64,000 bases of DNA from Delftia tsuruhatensis NBRC 16741 (GCF_001571325.1 NZ_BCTO01000010.1:124001-188000), one strand, 5' to 3'. Numbered from the stretch's first letter, positions 1 through 9,719 are shown. Program-made: numbers and translations. The notes: generated by a model from the letters alone, not told the origin.

Positions 1-1
1 G

Positions 2-2653
2 CAGCAGCAGCAGGCCCTGGACAACTGGCTGGTCATTGCGCAGAACACGGGCCGTGAAGATGCCTGGAAGACGGTGATGCGCCTGGCGCCGGGCCTGTTC
101 GACGACCGCGCCCTGATTGCCGGCCTGCGCCACCAGTTGAGCCGCCGTCCCCAGGATGCCGCGCTGCTGCAGGCGCTGGTCCAGGCCTATGAGCGCCAGG
201 CCGAGCCGGGCGCGGCCATCGACTATCTGCAAAAGCACGGCAGCACGCCGCAGTCGCAGATTCTGCTGGCCCAGCTGGCCGAGCGCGCAGGCCGTTCGCC
301 GCTGGCGCTGCAGGCATGGAAGCGCGTGCTCAGCGATCCCGAGCAGCGCACGCCGGCCCATGTCATGCCCGCCGCCGTGCTCGCGCTGCTGCAGGGCGAG
401 CCGGCGCTGGGCCTGCGCTGGCTGGAAGACGCACAGACGCGCGTTCCGGCCGGCATGCAGGACGAAGGCGAGTACTGGCGCCTGCTGGGCGACCTGGCCC
501 AGGACCAGCGCCAGGAGGCGCTGACGCTCAAGGCCTACCGCCGCCTGCTGCAGACGCCGCACGCCGGCATCAGCGACTACGACGAAGTGATCCGCCTGCT
601 GCAGCGCACCGACCGGCGCGAGGCGGCCCAGATGTCCCTGCATGCCTGGGAGCAGTTCCAGGACGTGCGCCATCTGACACAGGCCTTCTACCTGCTGGAG
701 GACCAGGAGGACTGGACGCAGATCGGCCGCCAGGTCGAGCGCATCATGGCCGACCCGGCCTTGCTCAAGCGCCTGATGGGCCAGCCCACCTTCTTCCAGA
801 TCCTGGGCGCCTACTACCAGCGCACTGCGCAGCCGAAAAAGGCCATGGAAGCCTTCGAGAAGGGCCTGGCGCTGGACCCAGGCTCCACGCCGCTGCGCCA
901 GGGCCTGATGTGGCTGCTGATCGACACGCAGAACGCGGCGGCCCTCAAGCTGCTGCTGGCGGCGGCCGAGCCCGTGTGGGCACGTGATGCCGACATGCAC
1001 GGCGCCCTGGCGGCGGCCTACATGACGCTGTCGCGCCCGGCCGTTGCGCTGGAGCGGTATCTGAAGCCGCACCGCACGGAGCATGCCGACGACTTCCTGT
1101 GGATGATGCAGTACGCGGACGCGCTGGAGCAGAACCAGCAGGCGGACCAGGCCTGGAACCTGAGGCAGCAGCTGTGGCAGCGCGAGAAGGCGCGCACGCG
1201 TGCGCAGCAGGGCCCTTCGGCCGATGCGGCCCGCCGCTGGCTGACCGCCGAGGGCCTGGACGAGGTCCAGCGCCAGGCACGCAGCCGGCTCATGCTCTTT
1301 CATACCCAGGGCGATGCCGAATTCGCCCTGATGCGCGAGCTGCTGCGCATGGACCTGCAAGGCGGGCGCCGCGAGCATTCCGCCGCTGCGGCCGAGCTGG
1401 CCATCGCCTGGCTGCAGGAGCGCGGCGAATACCAGGCCGAGCGCGGCTACCTTTGGCAGCAGTACGCGCGCAGCCGCAGCAAGAGTGCCAGCGCACCGCT
1501 GTGGGCCGAGATCACGGTGGCCCTGGCGGAAAAGGATGTGGCCCAGGCCGGGCAGCTGCTGCAGCGCCATGACGAGGCACTGCCGCGCTACGACCGCATC
1601 AACGCGGCGGCCATGGTGGGCGATGTGCGGCTGGCGCAGACCGCGGGCTTCGAGAGCATGGCCTACCAGCCCGACGACGATCCCCTGCACCTGGGGCTGA
1701 CCGAGCAGTTGCTGGCCTTCAGCGACTACGGCGGCCTGCAGTTGCGCAATCGCCGCATGGACGCCATCGACGAGCAGGTCTCGCGGCTGCGCTGGCATGT
1801 GGGTCTCAACCCCCGCTGGGCGCTGGACCTGGATGCCGAGGACGTGCGCCGCACGGTCAACAAAAGCACCCTGGTGCGCGGACCCTCCCAGGAGTGGGGC
1901 ATCGGCCTGCGCCTGACGCGCAAGACGCAGTCGGCCTCCAGCGAGTTCATGCTGGGCCGGCGCGAAAGCCTGGAGAGCTACACGCCGATGCAGTTCACGC
2001 AGACCTACAACGTGGACAGCCGCTGGAGCCTGCAGGCATCGCTGGGCCGGCACCTGGCCACGCAGGAAACGCTGGCCATGCGCATGGGCGGCATGAAGGA
2101 CCGCGTGTCGCTGGGCAGCAGCTACCAGCTCTCGCGCCTGGACCAGATCACGCTGGAGCTGGCATCGGAGCGCTACCGCGTGCAAAGCGGCGCCCGCGTG
2201 GGCTCCGGCAACCATGCGATGCTGCAATACCTGCACACCTATCGCAGCGAGGCACCCACCCTGCAGTTCGGCGCCTTCACCTCCTGGCACCGCTACAGCC
2301 GCACCGACCCGGCGCTGCTGCAGGGCAGGGATGCGGCCATCCTGGGCTACCTGCCTGCGTTCAACGATCCCACCATCGACTATCTGTTGCCGCGCAGCTT
2401 CCGCTTCTCGGGCCTGCAGATGATGTTCAACACGGGCTACGAGCAGCAATACACGCGCGCGCTGCGGCCCTATGCCAGCCTGGCCCTGACGCACCACAGC
2501 ATCAACGGCGCGGGCTACGAGCTGGGCATGGGCCTGGCCACCAGCCTGTTCGGCGCGGACCACCTCGCGCTGGGCCTGAACCTGTCCAAGTCGGGCATCA
2601 ACACCGTGGGCAATACCCGCGAGCTGTTGCTCACCTACCGCCTCCACTACTGA
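2..2653 (+). CDS. pelB: PelB, outer-membrane Pel export protein (5' end outside window)
   Basis: The reading frame is open from the left edge, so only the C-terminal ~883 residues are visible; the family is usually about 1,200 residues. PelB exports Pel polysaccharide: a periplasmic TPR superhelix guides the polymer to a C-terminal outer-membrane beta-barrel. The visible part is helical TPR-like sequence for roughly 550 residues, including a clear repeat around nt 800-900. The last ~300 residues alternate polar and hydrophobic strands and end in an aromatic residue (LLLTYRLHY), as barrel proteins do. pelC follows after 25 bp and pelD-G follow that. Assignment rests on this architecture plus the unmistakable pel gene order. 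pelA should lie upstream of the window. Confidence 0.88.
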   Translation, partial: QQQQALDNWLVIAQNTGREDAWKTVMRLAPGLFDDRALIAGLRHQLSRRPQDAALLQALVQAYERQAEPGAAIDYLQKHGSTPQSQILLAQLAERAGRSPLALQAWKRVLSDPEQRTPAHVMPAAVLALLQGEPALGLRWLEDAQTRVPAGMQDEGEYWRLLGDLAQDQRQEALTLKAYRRLLQTPHAGISDYDEVIRLLQRTDRREAAQMSLHAWEQFQDVRHLTQAFYLLEDQEDWTQIGRQVERIMADPALLKRLMGQPTFFQILGAYYQRTAQPKKAMEAFEKGLALDPGSTPLRQGLMWLLIDTQNAAALKLLLAAAEPVWARDADMHGALAAAYMTLSRPAVALERYLKPHRTEHADDFLWMMQYADALEQNQQADQAWNLRQQLWQREKARTRAQQGPSADAARRWLTAEGLDEVQRQARSRLMLFHTQGDAEFALMRELLRMDLQGGRREHSAAAAELAIAWLQERGEYQAERGYLWQQYARSRSKSASAPLWAEITVALAEKDVAQAGQLLQRHDEALPRYDRINAAAMVGDVRLAQTAGFESMAYQPDDDPLHLGLTEQLLAFSDYGGLQLRNRRMDAIDEQVSRLRWHVGLNPRWALDLDAEDVRRTVNKSTLVRGPSQEWGIGLRLTRKTQSASSEFMLGRRESLESYTPMQFTQTYNVDSRWSLQASLGRHLATQETLAMRMGGMKDRVSLGSSYQLSRLDQITLELASERYRVQSGARVGSGNHAMLQYLHTYRSEAPTLQFGAFTSWHRYSRTDPALLQGRDAAILGYLPAFNDPTIDYLLPRSFRFSGLQMMFNTGYEQQYTRALRPYASLALTHHSINGAGYELGMGLATSLFGADHLALGLNLSKSGINTVGNTRELLLTYRLHY

Positions 2654-2678
2654 TCCGAAGACTTCAAGGAGCCTTTCC

Positions 2679-3230
2679 ATGACACACCGCACTTCTTTTG
2701 CCTCCCGCCTTCGCGTGCTCACGGGTATGGCCCTTGTCGGCCTGCTGTCTGCCTGCTCGACCATCGACCGGGGCACGGCGCCCGCGCTGGAGACGAACGC
2801 CAGCTGGGCCGTGCTGCCCTTCGAGAACCACACCGAGACACCCATGGCCGGCAACCGCGCCGCCGCCATCGCCACGGCGCTGATCAATGCGCGCGGCGTG
2901 GGCCAGGTCAAGCGCTACACGGGCGATGCGCTGCAGGAGACGCTGTTCGACGGCCGCGACGCCAAGCGCCGCGAGGACGCCCTGGCCTGGGCGCGCGGCG
3001 AAGGCGTGCGCTATGCGCTGACGGGCGCGGTGGACGAATGGCGCTACAAGGTCGGAGTGGATGGCGAACCGGCCGTGGGCGTGACGCTGGAGATCGTGGA
3101 CGTGGGCACCGGCGCCACCGTGTGGAGCGGCGCGGGCGCGCAAAGCGGCTGGAGCCGCGAGGCCCTGGCCGCCGTGGGCCAGAAGCTGATCCGCAATCTG
3201 CTGGGCACGGGCCTGGCCAACGCCCGATAA
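2679..3230 (+). CDS. pelC: PelC, outer-membrane lipoprotein of Pel export
   Basis: This 183-residue protein begins with a lipoprotein signal peptide whose lipobox is LLSAC, giving lipidation at Cys26. The mature part starts with the PelC-type segment WAVLPFENHTETP and continues as a compact alpha/beta domain. In studied systems PelC forms a ring at the periplasmic face of the outer membrane and funnels cationic Pel into PelB. The start has a good Shine-Dalgarno (aaggagc) about 7 nt upstream. It lies between pelB and pelD, 22 bp before the latter, in one transcription unit. Confidence 0.9.
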   Translation: MTHRTSFASRLRVLTGMALVGLLSACSTIDRGTAPALETNASWAVLPFENHTETPMAGNRAAAIATALINARGVGQVKRYTGDALQETLFDGRDAKRREDALAWARGEGVRYALTGAVDEWRYKVGVDGEPAVGVTLEIVDVGTGATVWSGAGAQSGWSREALAAVGQKLIRNLLGTGLANAR

Positions 3231-3252
3231 GCGCATCGAGGAACGATTTTCC

Positions 3253-4632
3253 ATGCCAGACCAAGCCACCACGCCCAAGGCGGCACCGCATCCCGATGCA
3301 CCGCGCCGAGCCGGCATTGCCGCGGAATTCAGGGGTTCGCCCCTGGGCCTGCTTGTGCAGACAAGCGCCAAGCCCTGGGTGGTGGTGGGAGAGACGCTGC
3401 TTTTGCCGTTGCTGGCCCTGTTGGTCGGCATGTGGGCCAACCCCGCCAATCCCCTGTGGGTGGAGGCGGAGTTTCCCTGGGCCTGGCTGGCGCCCGTGGT
3501 CGTGGCCCTGCGCTACGGGCCCGTTGCCGGCCTGTCGGCGTCCGGTGTGCTGCTGCTGGCATGGCTGGGCGTCAACCAGCGGGATCTGTCGCTGTTTCCC
3601 GAACAGTATTTCCTGGGCGGCCTGATCCTGGTCATGGTCGTGGGCGAGATCTCCAGCCTGTGGCGCGCGCGCATACGCCGTGCGCGCACGGCGCAGAACT
3701 ACATGGACCAGCGCACCGAGCAGCTGATCCGCCAGCATTACCTGCTGCGCCTGTCGCATGACCGCCTCGAGCAGGAGCTCATAGGCCGTCCCGTGTCCAT
3801 GCGCGACGCCATCAACGTGCTCAGCGGCCTCAGCGGCGCCGAGGGCGATGCGCAAAGCCTGCTCAACCTGCTGGCGCGCTTCAGCCAGATCAGCGTGGCC
3901 AGCCTGGTGCCCGTGCGCAACGATGTGCTGGACCCCACGCCCATTGCCCAGTTGGGCGGCGAGCGGCCCATCCATGTCCATGACCCGCTGGTGCGCCAGG
4001 CGCTGGACAGCCATGTGCTGTGCCATATCTCGCAAAGCATGGCGCAAGGCCAGCAGACGCAGTACATCGTCGTGGCGCCCATGCTGGACCTGGAAGGCGA
4101 GATCTACGGCCTGCTGCTGGTCGAGGAAATGCCTTTCTTCGCACTGCAGGAAGAAGCGCTGCAGACCATCAACCTGCTGCTGGGCTACTACACCGACAGC
4201 GTGGCCGCCAACAGCCTGGCCGCACCGCTGCTGCAGGCCTATCCCGACTGCCCGCCGCACTTCGCCTTCGAGGTGCAGCGCATGGAGCATGTGAACCGCA
4301 GCGCGCGCCTGAGCAGCGTGGTGGTGGCGCTGGAGCTGTCGCCGTCGGCCGTCCAGGCGCAGATGGCCCAGCAGATCATGCGGCTGGAGCGCATGCTGGA
4401 CCGCTCCTGGCTGCAGGAGCGCGATGGCCGGCAGCTGCTGGCCATCTTCATGCCGCTGGGCACCAACGCCACGGCCGAGGGCTACCTGAACCGCATCGAG
4501 GCCTGGCTGGCCCAGCGCGGCGTGGCCTCGCTGGCCGATGCGGGCATCTTCCCGCGCACCATCTTGCTGGACCGCTGCTCGGCCATCAGCGTGCTGGAGC
4601 GGCTGCACCAGATGGGGCAGGGCCATGCTTAA
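3253..4632 (+). CDS. pelD: PelD, inner-membrane c-di-GMP receptor
   Basis: This 459-residue protein has about four N-terminal membrane segments (residues ~38-135), then a short coiled stretch, a GAF domain and a C-terminal degenerate GGDEF domain. No intact GGDEF signature is seen, so it should not make c-di-GMP. An RMLD at residues 380-383 fits the RxxD inhibitory-site motif by which PelD family proteins bind c-di-GMP and switch on Pel synthesis. The stop overlaps the start of pelE by 8 bp, so translation is probably coupled. The I-site assignment is by motif only. Confidence 0.9.
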   Translation: MPDQATTPKAAPHPDAPRRAGIAAEFRGSPLGLLVQTSAKPWVVVGETLLLPLLALLVGMWANPANPLWVEAEFPWAWLAPVVVALRYGPVAGLSASGVLLLAWLGVNQRDLSLFPEQYFLGGLILVMVVGEISSLWRARIRRARTAQNYMDQRTEQLIRQHYLLRLSHDRLEQELIGRPVSMRDAINVLSGLSGAEGDAQSLLNLLARFSQISVASLVPVRNDVLDPTPIAQLGGERPIHVHDPLVRQALDSHVLCHISQSMAQGQQTQYIVVAPMLDLEGEIYGLLLVEEMPFFALQEEALQTINLLLGYYTDSVAANSLAAPLLQAYPDCPPHFAFEVQRMEHVNRSARLSSVVVALELSPSAVQAQMAQQIMRLERMLDRSWLQERDGRQLLAIFMPLGTNATAEGYLNRIEAWLAQRGVASLADAGIFPRTILLDRCSAISVLERLHQMGQGHA

Positions 4633-5647
4633 CCTCAAGCTGGCCCTGGGCGCGCTGGCCGCGGAAATCGCCTCCTGGAGCAGCCTGTGGCTGCTGCGCA
4701 GCCAGTCGGACGCCGCCCTGCTGGGCTATCTCATGGCCCATGGATTGGCCAGCGGCCTGCTGGCGCTGTGCCTGGCGCCGTTCCTGGCCACCTCGGCCAG
4801 GTCGGTGCGCCAGCGCCTGGCCCTGGTGGCGCTGATGGGGCTGTTTGCCTATGCCGTGCCGGTGGCCGGCATCCTGGGCGCCGTCGTGGCCACCATTGCG
4901 CTGCACACGCAGCGCGGCCCGCGCGGTGGCCAGCGCTTTCCGGTGATGCCCCTGCCCGATTTCGACCCGCACCAGCAGTCCGGAACCAGCCGCCGCCAGG
5001 CGGGCCTGCAGTCCTTCCTGGCCAATCCCAATGTGCCCGTCGCCTCGCGCATGCGGGCCATGGTGGCGCTGGGCAGCGTGCCGGGGCGCATTGCCTCGCC
5101 CATGCTGCGCACGGCGCTGGGCGATTCCAGCGAGGACCTGCGCCTGCTGGCCTACAGCATGCTGGACGCCAAGGAGCGCGAGATCAGCAAGACCATCCAC
5201 CAGGAGCTTCAGCTGTTCGAGCATGCCCGCCAGTCCGAGGGCGATGCGCCCTGCGGGCCGCGCGGCCTGCAGGCGGCTCGGGCGCTCACCGACCTGTACG
5301 CGGAGCTGGTCTACCAGGGCGTGGCGCAGGGCGATGTGCGTGACCACGCCATCCAGCAATCCCTGCACTACTGCGACCTGGTGCTGGCCCAGCGGCCCGA
5401 CAACGCGCTGCTGCTGTTGCGCCGTGGCCGGTTGTTGCATCTGCAGGGCAGGCAGGTGGAGTCGCTGGCCTGCTACGAGCGCTCGCTGGCGCTGGGCATG
5501 GAGCCCGCGCGCGTCGTGCCCTACCAGGCCGAGCTGCTGTTCGAGCGGCGCGAGTTCGCCAAGGCGCAGGCGCTGATGCGATCGCTGGACATCGAGCATG
5601 CCCTGCCGCGCCTGAAGCCCAGCATCCGCTACTGGAGTGCCTCATGA
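4625..5647 (+). CDS. pelE: PelE, inner-membrane TPR protein of Pel synthase complex
   Basis: The 340-residue product has two N-terminal membrane segments (residues ~1-100, divided by a short loop) and a cytoplasmic helical part. Its last ~100 residues contain TPR-like repeats (DNALLLLRRGRLLHLQGR). PelE joins PelD, PelF and PelG in the synthase complex at the inner membrane. The chosen ATG starts within the pelD stop region; longer upstream starts would run far into pelD. The stop overlaps pelF in an ATGA arrangement. Confidence 0.85.
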   Translation: MLNLKLALGALAAEIASWSSLWLLRSQSDAALLGYLMAHGLASGLLALCLAPFLATSARSVRQRLALVALMGLFAYAVPVAGILGAVVATIALHTQRGPRGGQRFPVMPLPDFDPHQQSGTSRRQAGLQSFLANPNVPVASRMRAMVALGSVPGRIASPMLRTALGDSSEDLRLLAYSMLDAKEREISKTIHQELQLFEHARQSEGDAPCGPRGLQAARALTDLYAELVYQGVAQGDVRDHAIQQSLHYCDLVLAQRPDNALLLLRRGRLLHLQGRQVESLACYERSLALGMEPARVVPYQAELLFERREFAKAQALMRSLDIEHALPRLKPSIRYWSAS

Positions 5648-7200
5648 GCCGTGCGAGCCAGTTCCCCACGGCGGCCAGTGCGGACATCGCGCTGCTGCTG
5701 GAGGGCACGTTTCCCTATGTCAGCGGCGGCGTGTCCAGCTGGGTCAACCAGATCCTGCAGGCCTATCCCGAGCACCGCTTCGCCATCGTCTTCCTGGGAA
5801 GCCGGCGCGAGGACTATGGCGATTTCCGCTACGCGCTGCCGCCCAACGTGGTGCACTTCGAGCAGCATTTCCTCTTTGACGCCCTGCACTCCAACATCCA
5901 GCCCGCGCCCTCGCGCGGCCATCCCGAAGCCCTGGCCAAGGCCCGGGAGTTCCTGCAAGCGCTGGAGGCACATGACGGCAGTGCCGAAAGCCGGGCCAAG
6001 GTGCTGGCGGCCATGCGCTCGATTGCGCTGGAACTGCAGCCCGGCGGCAGCCTGCCGCTGGAGGATTTCCTGCACAGCGAATTCGCCTGGGACCTGATCC
6101 GCGACAGCTACCGGCGCCACTGCACCGATCCATCGTTCGTGGACTTCTTCTGGACCGTGCGCATCATGCTGCAGCCGCTGTGGCTGATGGCGCGCATCGC
6201 CCACGGGCTGATTCCGGTGCGCGTGCTGCATACGGTCTCCACGGGCTATGCGGGGTTTCTGGGGGGGCTGCTGCACCATTCGCGCGGCCTGCCGCTGGTG
6301 CTGTCCGAGCATGGCATCTATACCAAGGAGCGGCAGATCGACCTGCTGCAGAGCACCTGGATCCGCGACAACCGCAACATCTTCCAGCGCGACCCCATGG
6401 AGGTGTCGTTCTTCCGGCAGATGTGGATACGGTTTTTCGACTGGATGGGGCGCTTTTGCTATGGCGCGGCCGATCCCATCATTGCGCTGTACGAGAACAA
6501 CCGCCTGCGCCAGGTGGCCGATGGCGCGGCGGCAGAGCGCACGGTCAGCATTCCCAACGGCATCCGCATAGAGCGCTTTGCGCCGCTGCGCACCCAGCGG
6601 CCGGCCGAGACGCCGCCCGTGCTGTGCCTGATCGGCCGCGTGGTGCCCATCAAGGACATCAAGACCTTCATCCGCGCCATGCGCCGCGTGGTCAACCGGA
6701 TGCCCCAGGCCCAGGCCTGGGTGGCCGGCCCCACGGCCGAAGACCCGGCCTATGCCGATGAATGCCAGAACCTCGTGGACAGCCTGGCCCTGCAGGCCAA
6801 CGTACGCTTTCTGGGCATGCAGAAGGTGGAGGAGTTGCTGCCCAAGGTGGGCGTGGTCGTGCTGTCGTCCATCAGCGAGGCGCTGCCCCTGGTGATTCTC
6901 GAAGCACAGGCCGCCGGCGTGCCCGTGGTCAGCACCGACGTGGGCTCGTGCCGCCAGCTCATCGACGGGCTGGGGCCCGAGGACCAGGCCCTGGGCTCGT
7001 GCGGGCGCGTGGTCGGCATTGCCAACCCCGAGGCACTGGCCGATGCCTGCCTGGAGCTGCTGGCATCGCCCGGGCAATGGCAGGCCGCCAGCGCGGCCGG
7101 GATTGCGCGCGTGGAGCGCTACTACTCCGACCGGCTGCTGTTCGAGCGCTACAGGCAGGTCTATGACAGGGCGCTGCAACAGTCCGAGGAAAAACACTGA
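5644..7200 (+). CDS. pelF: PelF, GT4-type glycosyltransferase of Pel synthesis
   Basis: The 518-residue cytoplasmic protein is a GT-B, GT4-like glycosyltransferase without a signal peptide. It shows the N-terminal segment LLLEGTFPYVSGGVSSWVNQ, the mid-protein SEHGIYTKER, IPNGI at the start of the second domain, and an E-x7-E motif in SEALPLVILEA. PelF uses UDP-activated N-acetylhexosamine to polymerise Pel. It starts in an ATGA overlap with pelE and its stop overlaps the pelG start by one base, so the genes are tightly coupled. Confidence 0.93.
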   Translation: MSRASQFPTAASADIALLLEGTFPYVSGGVSSWVNQILQAYPEHRFAIVFLGSRREDYGDFRYALPPNVVHFEQHFLFDALHSNIQPAPSRGHPEALAKAREFLQALEAHDGSAESRAKVLAAMRSIALELQPGGSLPLEDFLHSEFAWDLIRDSYRRHCTDPSFVDFFWTVRIMLQPLWLMARIAHGLIPVRVLHTVSTGYAGFLGGLLHHSRGLPLVLSEHGIYTKERQIDLLQSTWIRDNRNIFQRDPMEVSFFRQMWIRFFDWMGRFCYGAADPIIALYENNRLRQVADGAAAERTVSIPNGIRIERFAPLRTQRPAETPPVLCLIGRVVPIKDIKTFIRAMRRVVNRMPQAQAWVAGPTAEDPAYADECQNLVDSLALQANVRFLGMQKVEELLPKVGVVVLSSISEALPLVILEAQAAGVPVVSTDVGSCRQLIDGLGPEDQALGSCGRVVGIANPEALADACLELLASPGQWQAASAAGIARVERYYSDRLLFERYRQVYDRALQQSEEKH

Positions 7201-8573
7201 TGGCTGGCATTGGATTCGAACTGCGCCACCTGCTGCGCAAGAACACGCTGACCAGCGTGCTCCAGGCCTACGCCTATGCGGGCGTGATCGGCTCGGGGCC
7301 GTGGGTGTTCTCCATCATCGGCATCCTGCTGGTGGGGGTGTTCAGCGTCAGCGTAGTGGCGCCGCCGCTGCTGGTCACGCAGTTCCAGACCTCGGTCACC
7401 TACCTGGTGGCCAGCAGCCTGATCCTGACCGGGGCGGCGCAGCTGGCATTCACGCGCTTTGTCTCGGACCAGCTGTTCCTCAAGAAGGACGAGAGCATCC
7501 TGCCCAACCTGCATGGCCTGCTGCTGGTCGTGGTGGCCACTGCCAGCGCGCTGGGCACGCTGGCGCTTTTCGTGGTGCTGCCGGGCCAGGGCCTGCTGTA
7601 CCGCGTGCTGATGCTGGCGGGCTTCACGCTGATGTGCGTGGTCTGGGTCATGACCGTGCTGCTGTCGGGCCTCAAGCACTACCGGGCCATTGCCGGGCTG
7701 TTCGGCGCCACCTACCTGCTCATCGTGCTGCTGGCGCTGCCGCTGCGGTACTGGGGGCTGGAAGGGCTGCTGGCCAGCTTCGTGATCGGCCACGTGCTGC
7801 TGCTGGCCGGCATGTGGCTGATCGTGCTGCGCAGCTTTCCGCTGCAAAAGCGCTGGATCGCCTTCGACTTCACGCAGCGCTCGCTGATCTTTCCGGCGCT
7901 GATCGCCATCGGCGTGCTCTACAACCTGGGCATCTGGATCGACAAGTTCATGTTCTGGTACTACCCGCCGACCTCGCAGCAGATCATCGGCGGGCTCAGG
8001 GCCTCGCTGATCTACGACCTGCCGGTGTTCCTGTCCTACCTGTCCATCATCCCGGGCATGGCGGTCTTTCTGGTGCGCATCGAGACCGACTTCGTCGAGT
8101 ACTACGACAAGTTCTTCGATGCCGTGCGCGGCGGCGGATCGCTCGAGTACATCGAGTCCATGCGCAACGAAATGGTCTACGCCATCCAGGCGGGCCTGGG
8201 CGAGATCGCCAAGGTGCAGACGCTGGCCGTTCTCGTCACCCTGGTGGCCGGACCGGCCATCCTGCAGTTGCTGGGCATCTCCCAGCTGTACCTGCCGCTG
8301 CTGCATGTGCAGGTGGTCGGCGCCGGGCTGCAGGTGGGCGTGATGGCCGTGCTCAACGTGTTCTTCTATCTGGACGAGCGGCGCATCGTCTTCATGCTGT
8401 GCCTGCTGCTGGTGGTGCTGAACATCGCCTTCACGGGCATTTCGCTGGCGCTGGGCGCCGCGTTCTATGGCTACGGCTTTTGCCTGGCCATGCTGGTGAC
8501 GCTGTGCGTGGGCCTGTTCATGCTCTCGCGCGAACTCAACCGGCTCGAGTACAAGACCTTCATGCTGCAGTGA
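7200..8573 (+). CDS. pelG: PelG, polytopic Pel synthase membrane subunit
   Basis: The 457-residue protein is strongly hydrophobic with about 12 predicted membrane spans and resembles flippase-type (MOP superfamily) carriers. The N-terminus MAGIGFELRHLLRK is characteristic of PelG. It is thought to carry nascent Pel across the inner membrane together with PelD and PelE. It is the last gene of the pel operon here, followed by a 208-bp gap and an unrelated ABC transporter. Confidence 0.92.
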   Translation: MAGIGFELRHLLRKNTLTSVLQAYAYAGVIGSGPWVFSIIGILLVGVFSVSVVAPPLLVTQFQTSVTYLVASSLILTGAAQLAFTRFVSDQLFLKKDESILPNLHGLLLVVVATASALGTLALFVVLPGQGLLYRVLMLAGFTLMCVVWVMTVLLSGLKHYRAIAGLFGATYLLIVLLALPLRYWGLEGLLASFVIGHVLLLAGMWLIVLRSFPLQKRWIAFDFTQRSLIFPALIAIGVLYNLGIWIDKFMFWYYPPTSQQIIGGLRASLIYDLPVFLSYLSIIPGMAVFLVRIETDFVEYYDKFFDAVRGGGSLEYIESMRNEMVYAIQAGLGEIAKVQTLAVLVTLVAGPAILQLLGISQLYLPLLHVQVVGAGLQVGVMAVLNVFFYLDERRIVFMLCLLLVVLNIAFTGISLALGAAFYGYGFCLAMLVTLCVGLFMLSRELNRLEYKTFMLQ

Positions 8574-8612
8574 CCGGCAGGCATCTCTCGCCCTTTGCCG
8601 ATTTGCACGGTC

Positions 8613-8660
8613 TTGATCCAGCGTGTTGGCGGGGGGCGCCGGTCTGCGCGACAATACGGG
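8613..8660 (+). promoter_or_regulatory. Possible promoter before the amino-acid ABC transporter
   Basis: A TTGGCG at 8626 and a GACAAT at 8650 are 18 nt apart and would place a start about 120 nt before the binding-protein gene. No clear terminator was seen after pelG in this 208-bp gap. The call rests on consensus resemblance only. Confidence 0.3.
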
Positions 8661-8781
8661 ATTCGGCGCCGGCACCCAACCGAGACAAAGGTTCCGCCAA
8701 GGAACCATTCATTACAACGATTGCGCACCTTGCGTGCAGCGGCCGCCGCCTTTCGCTTTTTCCACTCCAAAGCTTTAAGCC

Positions 8782-9588
8782 ATGAAAAAACGCACCCTCT
8801 TGGCCATGGTGGCCCTGTCTGCACTGCTGGCAGCCTGCGGCAAGAACGAGTCCGCATCGACCGCCGCCGCGCCGGTTGCCGCCCCCGTGCCGGCAGCCAT
8901 GACCAAGTTGGTGATCGGCCTGGACGACAACTTCCCGCCCATGGGCTTTCGTGACGACAAGAACGAGATCGTCGGCTTCGACATCGACATGGCGCGTGAA
9001 GCCGCCAAGCGCATGAACGTGGAGGTGGACTTCAAGCCCATCGACTGGAGCGCTAAGGAGGCCGAGCTGGTCGGCAAGCGCGTCGACGCGCTGTGGAACG
9101 GCCTGACCATCACCGAAGAGCGCAAGAAGAACATCGCCTTCACCGCGCCCTACATGGAGAACCACCAGATCATCATCGTGCGCGCCGACTCCGACATCAA
9201 GGACAAGGCCGGCCTGGCCGGCAAGGTCGTGGGTGCACAGGATGGCAGCTCGGCCGTGGACGCCATCAAGAAGGACGCCGCCGTGGCCGCCAGCTTCAAG
9301 GACCTGAAGACCTTCGGCGACAACATCACCGCGCTGATGGACCTGTCGGCCGGCCGCCTGGACGCCGTCGTGGTCGACGAGGTCGTGGGGCGCTTCCACG
9401 TGGCCAAGAAGGCTGGCGAGTACCTGGTGCTCGAGGACAACTTCGGCACCGAGGACTACGGCGTGGGCCTGCGCAAGGAGGACACCGAAGTTCTGGGCAA
9501 GCTCGAAGCCGCGCTGGCCGAGATGAAGAAGGACGGCAAGGCCGCCGAAATCGCCTCCAAGTGGTTCGGCAAGGACATCATCAAGTAA
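8782..9588 (+). CDS. Amino-acid ABC transporter substrate-binding lipoprotein
   Basis: The 268-residue protein has a lipobox (SALLAAC, Cys19), a low-complexity Ala/Pro linker and a family 3 solute-binding fold. LDDNFPPMGF, GFDIDMA and the TITEERKKNIAFTAPYM segment are typical of cystine/glutamine/arginine-type binding proteins. It should capture a polar amino acid in the periplasm and deliver it to the permease and ATPase encoded next. The exact amino acid cannot be read from sequence. Confidence 0.88.
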   Translation: MKKRTLLAMVALSALLAACGKNESASTAAAPVAAPVPAAMTKLVIGLDDNFPPMGFRDDKNEIVGFDIDMAREAAKRMNVEVDFKPIDWSAKEAELVGKRVDALWNGLTITEERKKNIAFTAPYMENHQIIIVRADSDIKDKAGLAGKVVGAQDGSSAVDAIKKDAAVAASFKDLKTFGDNITALMDLSAGRLDAVVVDEVVGRFHVAKKAGEYLVLEDNFGTEDYGVGLRKEDTEVLGKLEAALAEMKKDGKAAEIASKWFGKDIIK

Positions 9589-9605
9589 ATCCGGCACACC
9601 ATGCG

Positions 9606-9639
9606 ACCGGCAAGGCCAGCCTGGCATTGCCGGTCTTTT
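9606..9639 (+). terminator. Leaky terminator or attenuator between binding protein and permease
   Basis: Eight-base arms ACCGGCAA and TTGCCGGT flank a short inner repeat and are followed by CTTTT. It lies 18 nt after the binding-protein stop and could lower expression of the permease and ATPase relative to the binding protein, which such importers often need. Confidence 0.6.
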
Positions 9640-9719
9640 GCGTTCTGGGACGCACGCGCCCGTGGCTGCCCGGATCCTGCCGATGCCGGCGGGGCCGCGC
9701 ACCGCACTGAGGCCATTCG

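Noticed and set aside
1-13. GCA/CAG triplet repeat at the left edge
   Set aside because: It is four Gln codons within pelB and not a genuine microsatellite.
2908-4638. A long minus-strand frame antisense to pelC and pelD
   Set aside because: Composition is Gln/His/Ala-rich shadow sequence; the plus-strand pel genes explain the region.
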